From positions 1,736,001 to 1,800,000 of the forward strand of contig NZ_CP051261.1 of NCBI RefSeq assembly GCF_014236855.1: 64,000 bases of DNA, in the 5' to 3' direction. This document shows positions 17,901-25,600 of this stretch, one piece after another. Under the pieces are notes generated by a model. That model had not been told where the DNA came from. It saw only the letters and a program-made list of their open reading frames with translations, and made no database searches. Both the position numbers and the translations under genes were made by a program. This DNA comes from Xanthomonas sp. SI. Lineage in GTDB: Bacteria > Pseudomonadota > Gammaproteobacteria > Xanthomonadales > Xanthomonadaceae. Every line of letters begins with the position of its first letter. Within the stretch, counting starts at the first letter, position 1.

Positions 17901-20900
17901 GACGTGGCGGCCGCGGTCCGAGCCGAATTGCGCGCATGGCTGCCCGAGTACATGCAGCCGAGCGCCTACGTGGTGATGGAGCGCCTGCCGTTGACGGCCA
18001 ACGGCAAGGTCGACCGCCGCTCGCTGCCGGCGCCGGAGCCGGCAGCGGGCGCTTATGCGCCCGCCCGCACGCCGACCGAGTCCACCGTCGCGCAGGTGTG
18101 GTGCGAGTTGCTCAAGCTCGCGCGGGTCGGGAGCGGGGACAACTTCTTCGAGATCGGCGGGCATTCGCTGTTGGCGACGCGCATGGCCAGCGCCTTGTCC
18201 GCGCGGACCGGCAAAGCCGTGTCGGTACGGATGGTGTTCGAGGCGCCGGTGCTCGCCGACATCGCGCAGCGCATCGACGCACAGACCGAGGCGGCGCCGG
18301 CACCGATCCCGCGCGCATCGCGCTCAGGCGGGATTCCGTTGTCGCTGGCGCAACAACGGCTATGGTTCGTCAGTCGCTTCGAAGGCGGCACCCAATACAA
18401 CCTGCCGACATCGCTGCGGATCGTCGGCGAGCTGGATACCGCGGCGCTGCAGAGTGCGCTCGACGCGCTGGTCGCGCGCCACGAGGTGCTGCGGACGACC
18501 TATGCCGAACGCGACGGTGACGCGGTCCAGATCGTGCATCCGCCTGCGCCGGTCTCGATCACGGCCATCGATCTGTCGCGGCTCGACGATGCGCATCGCG
18601 CCGAGGAACTGCAGCGTTTGAGCCGCGACGACGCGCGCATGCCCTTCGACCTTGGCAGTGGACCGGTGCTGCGCTGCACCTTGATCGCGCTCGCGCCGCA
18701 GGAACATGCGCTGCTGTTCACCGTGCACCATATCGCCTCCGATGGCTGGTCGAAGGGCTTGCTGGTCCGCGAATTCGTCGCGGTCTATGCCGCCCAGGCC
18801 CGCGGCGAGGCGGCGAGCTTGACGCCGCTGGATGTGCAATACGCGGACTATGCCGCGTGGCAGCGTTCGCCGGAACAGGCGCGGGCCATCGCCGGGGACC
18901 TGGACTATTGGAAGGGGCAACTGGCGCAGCTGCCGCAGGTGCATGCCTTGCCGCTCGATAGGACACGCCCGGCGCGCCAGGACTATCGCGCCGGAAAGGT
19001 GGTGCGCCGGATGCAGCGCCCGGAGCTTGAACGACTGCGCCGCCTCGCCCTTGACCATGACGCCACCTTGTTCATGGCGCTGCAGGCGGGATTGGCCCTG
19101 CTGCTCGGCCGCTGGAGCGGCGAGACGGACGTGGTGATCGGCTCGCCGGTGGCCGGCCGCACGCGGCGGGAGCTTGAACCGTTGATCGGATTCTTCATCA
19201 ACAGCCTGGCGTTGCGGTTCGATCTATCGGGCAACCCCGACGTGCATACGCTGCTCGCGCGCGCGCGCCGGACCGTGCTCGATGCGTTCGCGCACCAGAG
19301 CGCCTCGTTCGAGATGCTGGTGGAAACCCTGCGGCCGGAACGCCACCTCAGCCATGCGCCGCTGTTCCAGGTGGTACTGGCGCTGCAGAACCACGAGCGC
19401 GGCACGCTCAGCCTGCCCGGGCTGGCGATCACCGCGTTGTCCAACGACACTCACAGCATCGATCTCGATCTGCACGTGGCCGTGACCGAGGACGAATACG
19501 GCTTGCAGTTCCGCTGGCTATACGCAACCAGCCTGTTCCACGCCGCCACCATCGAGCGCATGGCCGAAAGCTATCTCGCCGTGCTCGCTGCGATGGCCGA
19601 GGCGCCGGACCAGCCGGCGATGGCGCTGCCGCTGCTGCCGGAAAGCGACCGCCTGGCGATCGCGCAGTGGGCGGTTCCGCAGTTGCAGGAATTGCCCGAC
19701 GTCTGCGCGCATGTCCTGTTCGAACAACAGGTGGCGGCCGATCCGCAGGCGATCGCCGCGACCTTCGAAGGCGAGTGCATCAGCTACAGCGCACTCAACG
19801 CCCAAGCCAACCGTGTCGCGCACTGGCTGCGCGGCGAGGGCGTGGGGCCGGGGCAGCGAGTCGGCCTGTGCGTCGAGCGCTCGCTCGACATGCTCGTGGG
19901 CGTGCTCGGCATCCTCAAGTCGGGCGCGGCTTATCTGCCTGTGGACCCGGCCTACCCGCAGGAGCGGGTGGAAGCGATGCTCGTGGACGGCGAGGTGGAG
20001 CATGTCCTGGCCCATGCCAGCGTGCTGGAGGCGTTGGCGCTCCTGGCCGAACGCACCTTGCTGTTGCTGGATGCCGAGTTGCGCACGCCGCTGCTGGCGG
20101 GGTATCCGCAGACCGATCCGACCGATACCGGAGTCGATTCCGCGCAGGCGGCCTACGCGGTCTTCACCTCCGGCTCGACCGGCGTGCCGAAGGGCGTGCT
20201 CAACACCCATCGCGGACTGGTCAATCTTGCGCTGTACCAGCGCCAGGCACTGGCGGTCGGGCCCGCCAGCCGGGTGCTGGCATTCGGCTCGATCAGCTTC
20301 GATGGCGGCGTATTCGAATGGTTGCTGGCATTGGCCCATGGCGGCAGCCTGCACATCTGCAGCGAGGACGACCGCCATTCGGTGCAGCGCCTGTCGGCCT
20401 TGCTGGTACGAGAGCGCATCACCCACGCGGCCATTCCGCCGGCGTTGCTGGCGCAGATGCCGCTCGAGCGCGACTACGCGTTGCAGCTGTTGATCGTCGC
20501 CGGCGAAGCCTGCGACGAAGGTCTCGCCTGGCGCTGGGCCGAGCGCTGCCGCGTGGTCAATTCCTATGGTCCATCGGAAGCGGCGGTGGCCGCCACGCAT
20601 GCGGAGATCGTACCCCAGTCCCCGGTTACCCTCGGCCGTGCGCTGCCCAACGTCGAGGCGCACGTGTTCAATGCATGCGGCCAGCCGCAGCCGCTGGGGG
20701 TGCCCGGCGAGCTCCACTTGGGCGGCGCCGGCCTGGCGCTGGGCTATCTCGGACGCCCTGCCTTGACGGCCGAACGTTTCATGCCACATCCGGAAGGCAG
20801 CGGCCGCTTATACCGCACAGGCGATCTCGTGCGCTGGCTGCCGGGCGGCGAGTTGCAGTTCCTCGGCCGTGCCGACGACCAGGTCAAGATCCGCGGCTTC

Positions 20901-23900
20901 CGCGTCGAGCTGGGCGAAGTCGCACAGCATCTGCTCGCGCACCCACGGGTGCGCGAGGCGGTCGCGATCGTGCGCGACGAAACCGGCGATGCGCGCCTGG
21001 TCGCCTACGTCGTGCCGGCGGGCGACGCCTGGGCGCATGCCGGGCGCGAATTGCGCGAGCACATGCGCGCTCGGGTTCCGGACTACCTGGTGCCGGTGGC
21101 TGTCATGGTCATGGAGGCGCTGCCGCTGAACCGCAACGGCAAGGTGGACAAGGCGGCCCTGCCGCAGCCCGATTACGCCGCAAAGCAAGAGTTCATCGCA
21201 CCCGACGGCGACACCGCGCAACGCGTGGCGTCGATCTGGCAACGGGTCCTCAAGCAGGAGCGGATCAGTGCGGAAAGCAATTTCTTCGAGATAGGCGGCC
21301 ATTCGCTGCTGGCGACCCAAGTGATCAGCCACGTCGCCGAGGAATTCGGCCGCGATATCCCGATCCGCGCCGTGTTCGAACACCCCACCATCGCCGGCTT
21401 CGCCCGCCACGTCGATGCCGTCGCGAACCGCGATGCACCGCCAACCATCGTCGCAACGGTGCGCGACCGTCCATTGCCGCTGTCGTTCTCGCAGCAACGG
21501 CTTTGGTTCATCGACCGGCTGGGCGGTGGCAGCGCGCAGTACAACATGCGTTTCGGCGTGCGCCTGACCGGAACGCTCGACGACCACGCCGTGCAACAGG
21601 CCATCGACGCGATCATCGCGCGCCATGAGGTCCTGCGCACCACCTTCGCCATCCAGGATGGCGAATCGGTGCAGATCGTGCATCCGCCTTCGCCGCAGGC
21701 CATCGGCCACCACGACCTTTCCCCTCTGGCGGATGAGGCGCGCGAGGCGGCGTTGGACCGGATCGTGCGCGCGGAGGCCGCGCGTGGGTTCGACCTGACC
21801 GCAGACCCGATGCTGCGCTGCACCTTGGTCCGCCTCGACGATGCCGGCCATGCGCTGCTGCTGTCCACGCACCACATCGCCTCCGACGGCTGGTCGATGA
21901 ACGTTCTTGGCAGGGAATTCGCCGCGTTGTACGCGGGATTCCGTTGCGGCGAGCCGGTCGCCTTGGCGCCGCTGAGGGTCCAGTACGGCGACTACGCCAG
22001 TTGGCAGCGCGGTGTGCTGGAGCACAGCGGCGCACTGCGGACGCAACTCGACTATTGGCACGCCGCGTTGGCCGGCCTGCCGCCGGTGCACGCGCTACCG
22101 CTGGACAAGCCGCGGCCCCCGCTGCAGCAGTTCGACGGCGACCATGTCGCCCGGCGCCTGGATGCATCGTCGCTGAAACGCTTGAAGCAACTCGCACTCG
22201 ACAACCAGGCGAGCCTGTTCATGGTGCTGCAGTCGGCGCTGGCGGTATTGATCGGGCGCTGGAGCGGGGAGACCGACATCGTGATCGGCACCCCGGTCGC
22301 CGGACGCACGCAGAGGGCGCTGGAACCGCTGATCGGCTTCTTCATCAATAGCCTGGTATTGCGCACCGACCTCTCCGCCGATCCCGGCTTCCTCGACGTG
22401 GTGCGACGCGCCCGGACGACGATTCTGGACGCATACGCGCACCAGGATGTGCCGTTCGAGATGCTGGTGGAGACCCTGCGTCCGGAGCGCTCTCTCAGCC
22501 ATTCGCCGCTGTATCAGATCAGCTTCACCTTGCACAACCACGAGGAAAGCCAGTTCGTTCTGCCCGGCCTGGACCTGAGCCCGCTACGCAGCGATGCGCA
22601 GCAATGTCGCTACGACCTCGAGTTGCACATGACCGAGACGGACGCTGGCATCCACATCCGCTGGGTGTACGCGACCGGTCTGTTCGAGCGGGACACGATC
22701 GAGCGCATGGCCGACGCGTTCCAGGTACTGGTGGCACATTTGCTCGACGCGCCGGGAACCTCGGTGAATGCGCTGCCGCTGCTCGACGACGAGGCGCGCG
22801 CGGCGCTGCTGCCCAGGCTTGGCGACATCCCGCACGGCTGTCCGGCAGACCTGCCGTTGCACCGCCTGTTCGAGGCACGCGCCGCCGAGCAGCCGGATGC
22901 CGTGGCAGTGACGTTTGGCGATTCCCGGTGGAGCTACGGCGAACTCAACCGGCGCGCGAATCGTGTCGCGCATGGCTTGATCGCCATGGGCATCAAGCCG
23001 GACGACCGCGTCGCGCTGTGCGCGCCGCGCGGTCCGCACCTGCTGGCCGGCCTGCTCGGCATTCTGAAGGCGGGCGGGGCATACGTGCCGCTGGATCCGG
23101 CGTATCCGCAGGAGCGACTGCACTGGCTGATCCTGGACAGCATGCCGGTGGCGCTGGTCGCCGCCCAGGGGCCCGGCCATTCGTTACCGCCAACCATGGT
23201 GGCCAGGCTGGATCTGCACGACGAAGCCGGACTCGCGCGCCATGCCGAGGACAACCCGAACGTGCCCGGGCTCGATGCAGGGCACCTGGCGTACGTGATC
23301 TATACCTCCGGTTCCACCGGCACCCCCAAGGGCGTCCAGGTGGAGCACCGCCAGGTCTCGCGCCTGCTCGCTGCGACCGAGGACCATTTCCGGTTCGGTG
23401 CAGACGAGACCTGGAGCCTGTTCCATTCCTTCGCGTTCGATTTCTCGGTCTGGGAAATCTGGGGGGCGCTGGCCTATGGCGGGCGCCTGGTCGTGGTGTC
23501 GGACGAGTGCGCCAAGTCCCCGGACGATTTCTACGCCTTGCTGTGCCGCGAACGCGTCACGATGTTGAACCAGACGCCGAGCGCATTCCGCCAACTGAGC
23601 GTGGCCCAGGCCTGCAGCGGGCAAACGCATTTCCTGCGTACGGTGATCTTTGGCGGCGAAGCGCTGGATCCGAAGACGCTCGGTCCCTGGGCCGAACGCA
23701 ACGACATCGGCCGAACCAGGCTGGTCAACATGTATGGGATCACCGAAACCACGGTGCACGTCACGCTTCGCGACCTGCGCCTGGAGGACATCTTCGGCCG
23801 GGGGGGCAGCGTGATAGGGCGGCCGATTCCGGGCATGCATGTCTACATCCTCGATCCACGGATGCAGCCGACCCCGATCGGCGTCGCCGGTGAAATATAC

Positions 23901-25466
23901 GTGGGCGGCAGCGGTGTCGCGCGCGGCTACCTGAATCGCGAGGAGTTGAACGCGCAGCGGTTCGTCCGCAACCCATTCGATGCGTCCGGAACGCACGGGC
24001 GGCTATACCGCAGCGGCGACCTCGCCAGATGGACCGCGGCAGGGGAGATCGACTACCTGGGCCGCAACGATTTCCAGGTAAAGATCCGCGGATTCCGCAT
24101 CGAACTGGGAGAGATCGAAGCACGCCTGGCGCGTATGCCGGAAGTCCGCGAGGTGACGGTGTTGGCGCGCGAGGATGGGCCCGGAGAAAAACGCTTGGTC
24201 GCCTACGTCGTGGCCGAAGCCGGCGCTGCGGTCGACATATCGCTGCTGCGCCAGACGTTGATCGAAGAGCTGCCAGACTATATGGTACCGAAGGCATTCG
24301 TGGCGCTCGCCGCGTTGCCGCTGACGGGAAATGGAAAGCTCGATCGGCGCGCCTTGCCGGTACCGGATCGTGCCGACGTCACACTGCGTGACTACGCGGA
24401 ACCGGTCACCGACACCGAGCGTGCGATCTCGAAACTATGGACGGACTTGATGAACCTGCCGTGCGTCAGCCGCTTTGACGATTTCTTCGAACTGGGAGGG
24501 CATTCGGTCCTCGCGATCAGACTGATGGCGATGCTGTCGGAACAGTTCCAGGTCAGGCTGCACATCCGCGACCTGTTCCGCCATCCGCTTCTTGTCGATC
24601 TGGCCCGGCATGTGGACGATGTCTTGGTTCGCGGTGACAGCGACTGGGACCCGTTGGTGCAGCTGGATGCCACGCCTGGCGTCCCCTTGCTTTACTGCGT
24701 CCCCGCCGCCGGCCTCACCGCGGTTGCGTACCGACCGTTGGCCAAGGCATTGCAGGGACGGCTCGCGCTGCGGGTCTTCGAACCTTGCGGCACGGACGGG
24801 GCGATGCCGCCAAGTCGTTCCATGGAGGAGACGGTCGCGCTGAACCTGCGGGCCTTGCTTGCCTGCCAGCCGCAGGGACCGTACCTGCTGGCTGGCCATT
24901 CCTATGGAGGCGCCGTCGCCTTCGAGATGGCGCGCCTGCTCGAGATGCGCGGTCACCAGGTGCAACTGACGCTGATCGATAGCGGTGTCTACCTGCGCGA
25001 GGCCCAATGCGCCGAACATTCGCTGGGCGGCTACCTGGCACGCATGCTTGGAGCCAATGCGGAGGACGTTCAGCCTATGCAGGGATTCGACGACGAGCAG
25101 CGATTGCATGCCTTCTTCTTGCAACGCTTGCAACAGCAAGGCGTCGCCGTGGCTCCGCAGGCAGCCGTGCCGCGCGGGTTGCTGGACGTGTTCCGGGCGC
25201 AGTTGGCGATCCACCGCCACTACGGCCCGAGCGGGCGTTTCGGCGGACCGGTGGTTTCGATTCTGGCGCGCGAGGGTGCGATCGCGCGCCTGCCGTCTGG
25301 CGAACTGGCCGAGCACTATGGCGCATATGCGGCTGCGCAGGTCGAGATGCACGTTGCCGAGGGCGGGCATCTGTCGTTGTTGTCGGCCGATCACGCGCCA
25401 GGTCTGGCGGACCTGATCGCAGCCCGGCAGGCGGACCGACGCATCCAGCACGAGCTGCCGGTATGA
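11781..25466 (+). CDS. Non-ribosomal peptide synthetase, four modules plus thioesterase
   Basis: Terminal synthetase of the assembly line, 4,561 residues. The start is the ATG of the ATGA overlap with the upstream synthetase; the open frame extends further upstream but only as a shadow of that gene. Order: TubC-type docking domain (residues 1-53), then C-A-T four times, then a thioesterase. All four C domains have the L-accepting start (SYAQRRLWF, SFAQQRLWF, SLAQQRLWF, SFSQQRLWF) and HHIATDG or HHIASDG (first at residues 205-211), matching the absence of E domains in the modules before them. Carrier serines are Ser1074, Ser2129, Ser3175 and Ser4242, all in GGHS. The thioesterase has GHSYGG (Ser4374) and a late GGH (His4530). 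A 42-codon reading frame overlaps its stop, and the export genes follow after 134 bases. Confidence 0.97.
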   Translation: MSVIDVLQECRDAGIRIAARDGKLLVGDAQSRLSPDLRRRLAEHKSEILAYLDASEPAPVPRIVHHPDVAEHPLSYAQRRLWFLHQLDPGSVEYNLSLALRVRGRLETDALNAALDAIVARHAVLRTGFAERDGEPLQVVYPHRRLRVGTRDLAALEPEARQREALRIAREEARAPFDLLGQAPMLRCTLLRLGDEEHAIVLTMHHIATDGWSMGVLVKEFMAHYAAAVQGGSAGLPPLAIQYGDYARWQHAARASGMLRESMDYWAARLAGLPEVHDLPLDHPRPPRQRFTAQRHHQLLGRTALDAAKRLAKDSGATLFMVLQSAFAHLLSRWSGQREIVIGTPTAGRDQPETAPLIGFFNNTVICRFDIEPGADARGLIAHGRTVALDAFTHQQVPFDLLVETFRPRRSLAYNPLCQIKFVLQNHDGGALELPGLRFEPLAPGGEHVHFDLDLTATEREDGLHLGWTFKDELFEPASVERMAGAYARLLHAMCDAPGLALDRIGLADPVGTRELLALGRGPTAEQGRHATLVHAFECTARDVPECIAVRCGERSLTYRELDLRANRLAHALIEQGMGSGDRVGVRLGRSIELLIGLLATHKAGAAYVPLDGRQSATQLHSLVENAQLRVVLHHSADPVHAAGVDTVFMDGADSDPRWLEGYPCVRPGVQVTLDDSAYVLYTSGSTGMPKGVEVTHRGMVDYCAFARAGYYAAGLSGSFVATSPAFDLTLPTLFVPLLAGDSVEMLAEDDALSALAARLAAADCDNRLLRLTPSHVQGLLYLLDEVPLPQAHSFVIGGERFAVETARALQARFPAARIYNHYGPTETVVGCCWYDVSANLGALARTVPIGRPMDNTVLYVLDAALQPVPLGVPGELYIGGAGVARGYLGQPGLTAERFLEDPFAAAERVYRSGDRVRWRADGQLEFLGRADDQVKLRGFRIELGEIEHHLAGAPGVRRAAVRLIGEGETARIVGYVEPTFAAEGIAGLRAALAHALPAYMLPTAIVALDALPLTVNGKVDRRALPVPAEDDGTAVSEAPTTDTERRMAALWQRILKRERIDRGANFFAMGGHSLLATRLVGEIAREFGKPLPVRAVFEHSTLQELAAHLDAQAHTPGQSISVVKRGVPLPLSFAQQRLWFVDRLEGGSAQFNMPSALRLSGAFEPALFQRALDALVERHEILRTVYIEHEDGPVQQILAASASPLTVHDLRELEDVAREARVQALRREEAVRPFDLATDPVLRCALLRLRENETVVLLTVHHIASDGWSNGVLARELVELYGAFRDGRAPALAPLPVQYADYALWQRHRLQGGGMRADLDYWRQRLAGIPWLHSLPLDRPRPAQQDFSGKVHLQFLDAGDTAALRAFCAQRGITLFVLMRAIFSMLIGRASREQDIVLGTPVAGRVHRDLEGLIGLFVNTLVLRTELDGNPPFDALLEHCRRDSLEAYAHQEIPFETLVDELKPARSLSYNPLVQILLNVFESVQDDPSAVEGMAASAVGSEAPESLSKADMTLYVRHCDDRLLLKWSYRSSLFEAATVQRLDAGFCELLRQAIAAPQSRILDYALLSEAGRRATVAQAAPTPRDYDAALLHERVHAHAQAMPDATALMHGHDRIDYATLDARARSLASELQGLGIAAGATVGILADRGIDYAVAVLSCLNAGMVYLPLAADLPQARIDYMLRDAEARAVLVQPRLRERADGIVPVIALGARSSPASESATELPRLQAGDGAHLLFTSGSTGQPKSVLGTHGALRNRVAWMLEAFPFAEDEVCCLITSTAFVRAVWELAVPLAAGRPLLIVDAQTVSDLAAFAHLLAEHRVTRIVTAPSLARALTELPEAATLLSGLRYWFVSGEPLRPGIARRIRSMLPGVVLCNLYGSTETMSDVSFHVVGDDEPRGSIPIGKPIANSALLVLDEHLRPVPPGMPGEICVAGANLAVGYPGRATLTADKFVRHDFGMAFGERLYRTGDLGRVVADGAIECLGRLDHQVKVRGYRIELGEIEASLLRSTRVKDAVVTVHGGGEEGRLVAYLVAQTAGEDVAAAVRAELRAWLPEYMQPSAYVVMERLPLTANGKVDRRSLPAPEPAAGAYAPARTPTESTVAQVWCELLKLARVGSGDNFFEIGGHSLLATRMASALSARTGKAVSVRMVFEAPVLADIAQRIDAQTEAAPAPIPRASRSGGIPLSLAQQRLWFVSRFEGGTQYNLPTSLRIVGELDTAALQSALDALVARHEVLRTTYAERDGDAVQIVHPPAPVSITAIDLSRLDDAHRAEELQRLSRDDARMPFDLGSGPVLRCTLIALAPQEHALLFTVHHIASDGWSKGLLVREFVAVYAAQARGEAASLTPLDVQYADYAAWQRSPEQARAIAGDLDYWKGQLAQLPQVHALPLDRTRPARQDYRAGKVVRRMQRPELERLRRLALDHDATLFMALQAGLALLLGRWSGETDVVIGSPVAGRTRRELEPLIGFFINSLALRFDLSGNPDVHTLLARARRTVLDAFAHQSASFEMLVETLRPERHLSHAPLFQVVLALQNHERGTLSLPGLAITALSNDTHSIDLDLHVAVTEDEYGLQFRWLYATSLFHAATIERMAESYLAVLAAMAEAPDQPAMALPLLPESDRLAIAQWAVPQLQELPDVCAHVLFEQQVAADPQAIAATFEGECISYSALNAQANRVAHWLRGEGVGPGQRVGLCVERSLDMLVGVLGILKSGAAYLPVDPAYPQERVEAMLVDGEVEHVLAHASVLEALALLAERTLLLLDAELRTPLLAGYPQTDPTDTGVDSAQAAYAVFTSGSTGVPKGVLNTHRGLVNLALYQRQALAVGPASRVLAFGSISFDGGVFEWLLALAHGGSLHICSEDDRHSVQRLSALLVRERITHAAIPPALLAQMPLERDYALQLLIVAGEACDEGLAWRWAERCRVVNSYGPSEAAVAATHAEIVPQSPVTLGRALPNVEAHVFNACGQPQPLGVPGELHLGGAGLALGYLGRPALTAERFMPHPEGSGRLYRTGDLVRWLPGGELQFLGRADDQVKIRGFRVELGEVAQHLLAHPRVREAVAIVRDETGDARLVAYVVPAGDAWAHAGRELREHMRARVPDYLVPVAVMVMEALPLNRNGKVDKAALPQPDYAAKQEFIAPDGDTAQRVASIWQRVLKQERISAESNFFEIGGHSLLATQVISHVAEEFGRDIPIRAVFEHPTIAGFARHVDAVANRDAPPTIVATVRDRPLPLSFSQQRLWFIDRLGGGSAQYNMRFGVRLTGTLDDHAVQQAIDAIIARHEVLRTTFAIQDGESVQIVHPPSPQAIGHHDLSPLADEAREAALDRIVRAEAARGFDLTADPMLRCTLVRLDDAGHALLLSTHHIASDGWSMNVLGREFAALYAGFRCGEPVALAPLRVQYGDYASWQRGVLEHSGALRTQLDYWHAALAGLPPVHALPLDKPRPPLQQFDGDHVARRLDASSLKRLKQLALDNQASLFMVLQSALAVLIGRWSGETDIVIGTPVAGRTQRALEPLIGFFINSLVLRTDLSADPGFLDVVRRARTTILDAYAHQDVPFEMLVETLRPERSLSHSPLYQISFTLHNHEESQFVLPGLDLSPLRSDAQQCRYDLELHMTETDAGIHIRWVYATGLFERDTIERMADAFQVLVAHLLDAPGTSVNALPLLDDEARAALLPRLGDIPHGCPADLPLHRLFEARAAEQPDAVAVTFGDSRWSYGELNRRANRVAHGLIAMGIKPDDRVALCAPRGPHLLAGLLGILKAGGAYVPLDPAYPQERLHWLILDSMPVALVAAQGPGHSLPPTMVARLDLHDEAGLARHAEDNPNVPGLDAGHLAYVIYTSGSTGTPKGVQVEHRQVSRLLAATEDHFRFGADETWSLFHSFAFDFSVWEIWGALAYGGRLVVVSDECAKSPDDFYALLCRERVTMLNQTPSAFRQLSVAQACSGQTHFLRTVIFGGEALDPKTLGPWAERNDIGRTRLVNMYGITETTVHVTLRDLRLEDIFGRGGSVIGRPIPGMHVYILDPRMQPTPIGVAGEIYVGGSGVARGYLNREELNAQRFVRNPFDASGTHGRLYRSGDLARWTAAGEIDYLGRNDFQVKIRGFRIELGEIEARLARMPEVREVTVLAREDGPGEKRLVAYVVAEAGAAVDISLLRQTLIEELPDYMVPKAFVALAALPLTGNGKLDRRALPVPDRADVTLRDYAEPVTDTERAISKLWTDLMNLPCVSRFDDFFELGGHSVLAIRLMAMLSEQFQVRLHIRDLFRHPLLVDLARHVDDVLVRGDSDWDPLVQLDATPGVPLLYCVPAAGLTAVAYRPLAKALQGRLALRVFEPCGTDGAMPPSRSMEETVALNLRALLACQPQGPYLLAGHSYGGAVAFEMARLLEMRGHQVQLTLIDSGVYLREAQCAEHSLGGYLARMLGANAEDVQPMQGFDDEQRLHAFFLQRLQQQGVAVAPQAAVPRGLLDVFRAQLAIHRHYGPSGRFGGPVVSILAREGAIARLPSGELAEHYGAYAAAQVEMHVAEGGHLSLLSADHAPGLADLIAARQADRRIQHELPV
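11985..15115 (+). other. NRPS module 4: C-A-T, Asp-like code
   Basis: Condensation about 11995-13310, adenylation about 13370-14860, carrier about 14890-15110. The pocket reads DLPRVGHVGK, identical to module 1, and the domain is closely similar in protein sequence to that of module 1, so both probably load the same Asp-like acid. Confidence 0.6.
15145..18295 (+). other. NRPS module 5: C-A-T, atypical beta-amino-acid-like code
   Basis: Condensation about 15150-16500, adenylation about 16540-18030, carrier about 18060-18290. The pocket reads VRWVFSLSDK. The Asp235 that normally binds the alpha-amino group is Val, as in beta-alanine pockets (VDWVISLADK), and core motif A5 is YGSTE, also common in that group. 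The Asp236 expected there is Arg. Confidence 0.6.
18310..21420 (+). other. NRPS module 6: C-A-T, unresolved substrate
   Basis: Condensation about 18316-19660, adenylation about 19690-21170, carrier about 21205-21420. The hand-read pocket is DGFAIASVAK, with Asp235 and Lys517 intact but otherwise not matching a code I know. Core motif A5 is YGPSE. I make no substrate call. Confidence 0.55.
21450..24630 (+). other. NRPS module 7: C-A-T, Thr code
   Basis: Condensation about 21450-22800, adenylation about 22840-24370, carrier about 24395-24620. The hand-read pocket is DFWNIGMVHK, the classical Thr code. This would be the C-terminal residue of the released peptide. Confidence 0.8.
24650..25460 (+). 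other. Type I thioesterase domain
   Basis: Alpha/beta-hydrolase domain at the C-terminus of the second synthetase, with the nucleophile motif GHSYGG (serine codon at 24900) and a downstream GGH (histidine codon at 25368). It releases the finished chain by hydrolysis or cyclisation; which one cannot be read from sequence. Confidence 0.92.
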
Positions 25467-25591
25467 GCTCGAACAAGCGCCTTTTCCGTTTCGCCTTGCG
25501 CGTCGTGCAAGCGCCGCCGGTCGGGGACACCGGCGGGGACATCCCTCACTTCCACACGCGTCGCCGATCCAGGCAGCCAATCACCAGGTGA
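25463..25591 (+). CDS. Candidate 42-residue basic peptide overlapping the NRPS stop
   Basis: A 42-codon frame begins at an ATG that overlaps the synthetase stop (ATGA), the same junction seen between the two synthetases and between the dioxygenase and thioesterase genes. The product is basic (many Arg, Lys and His) and begins MSSNKRLFRFALRVVQ. No domain is recognised. It ends ten bases before the adaptor gene, so it may instead be a translated spacer that couples the adaptor gene to the synthetase. Confidence 0.25.
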   Translation: MSSNKRLFRFALRVVQAPPVGDTGGDIPHFHTRRRSRQPITR

Positions 25592-25600
25592 ACCACAAGC

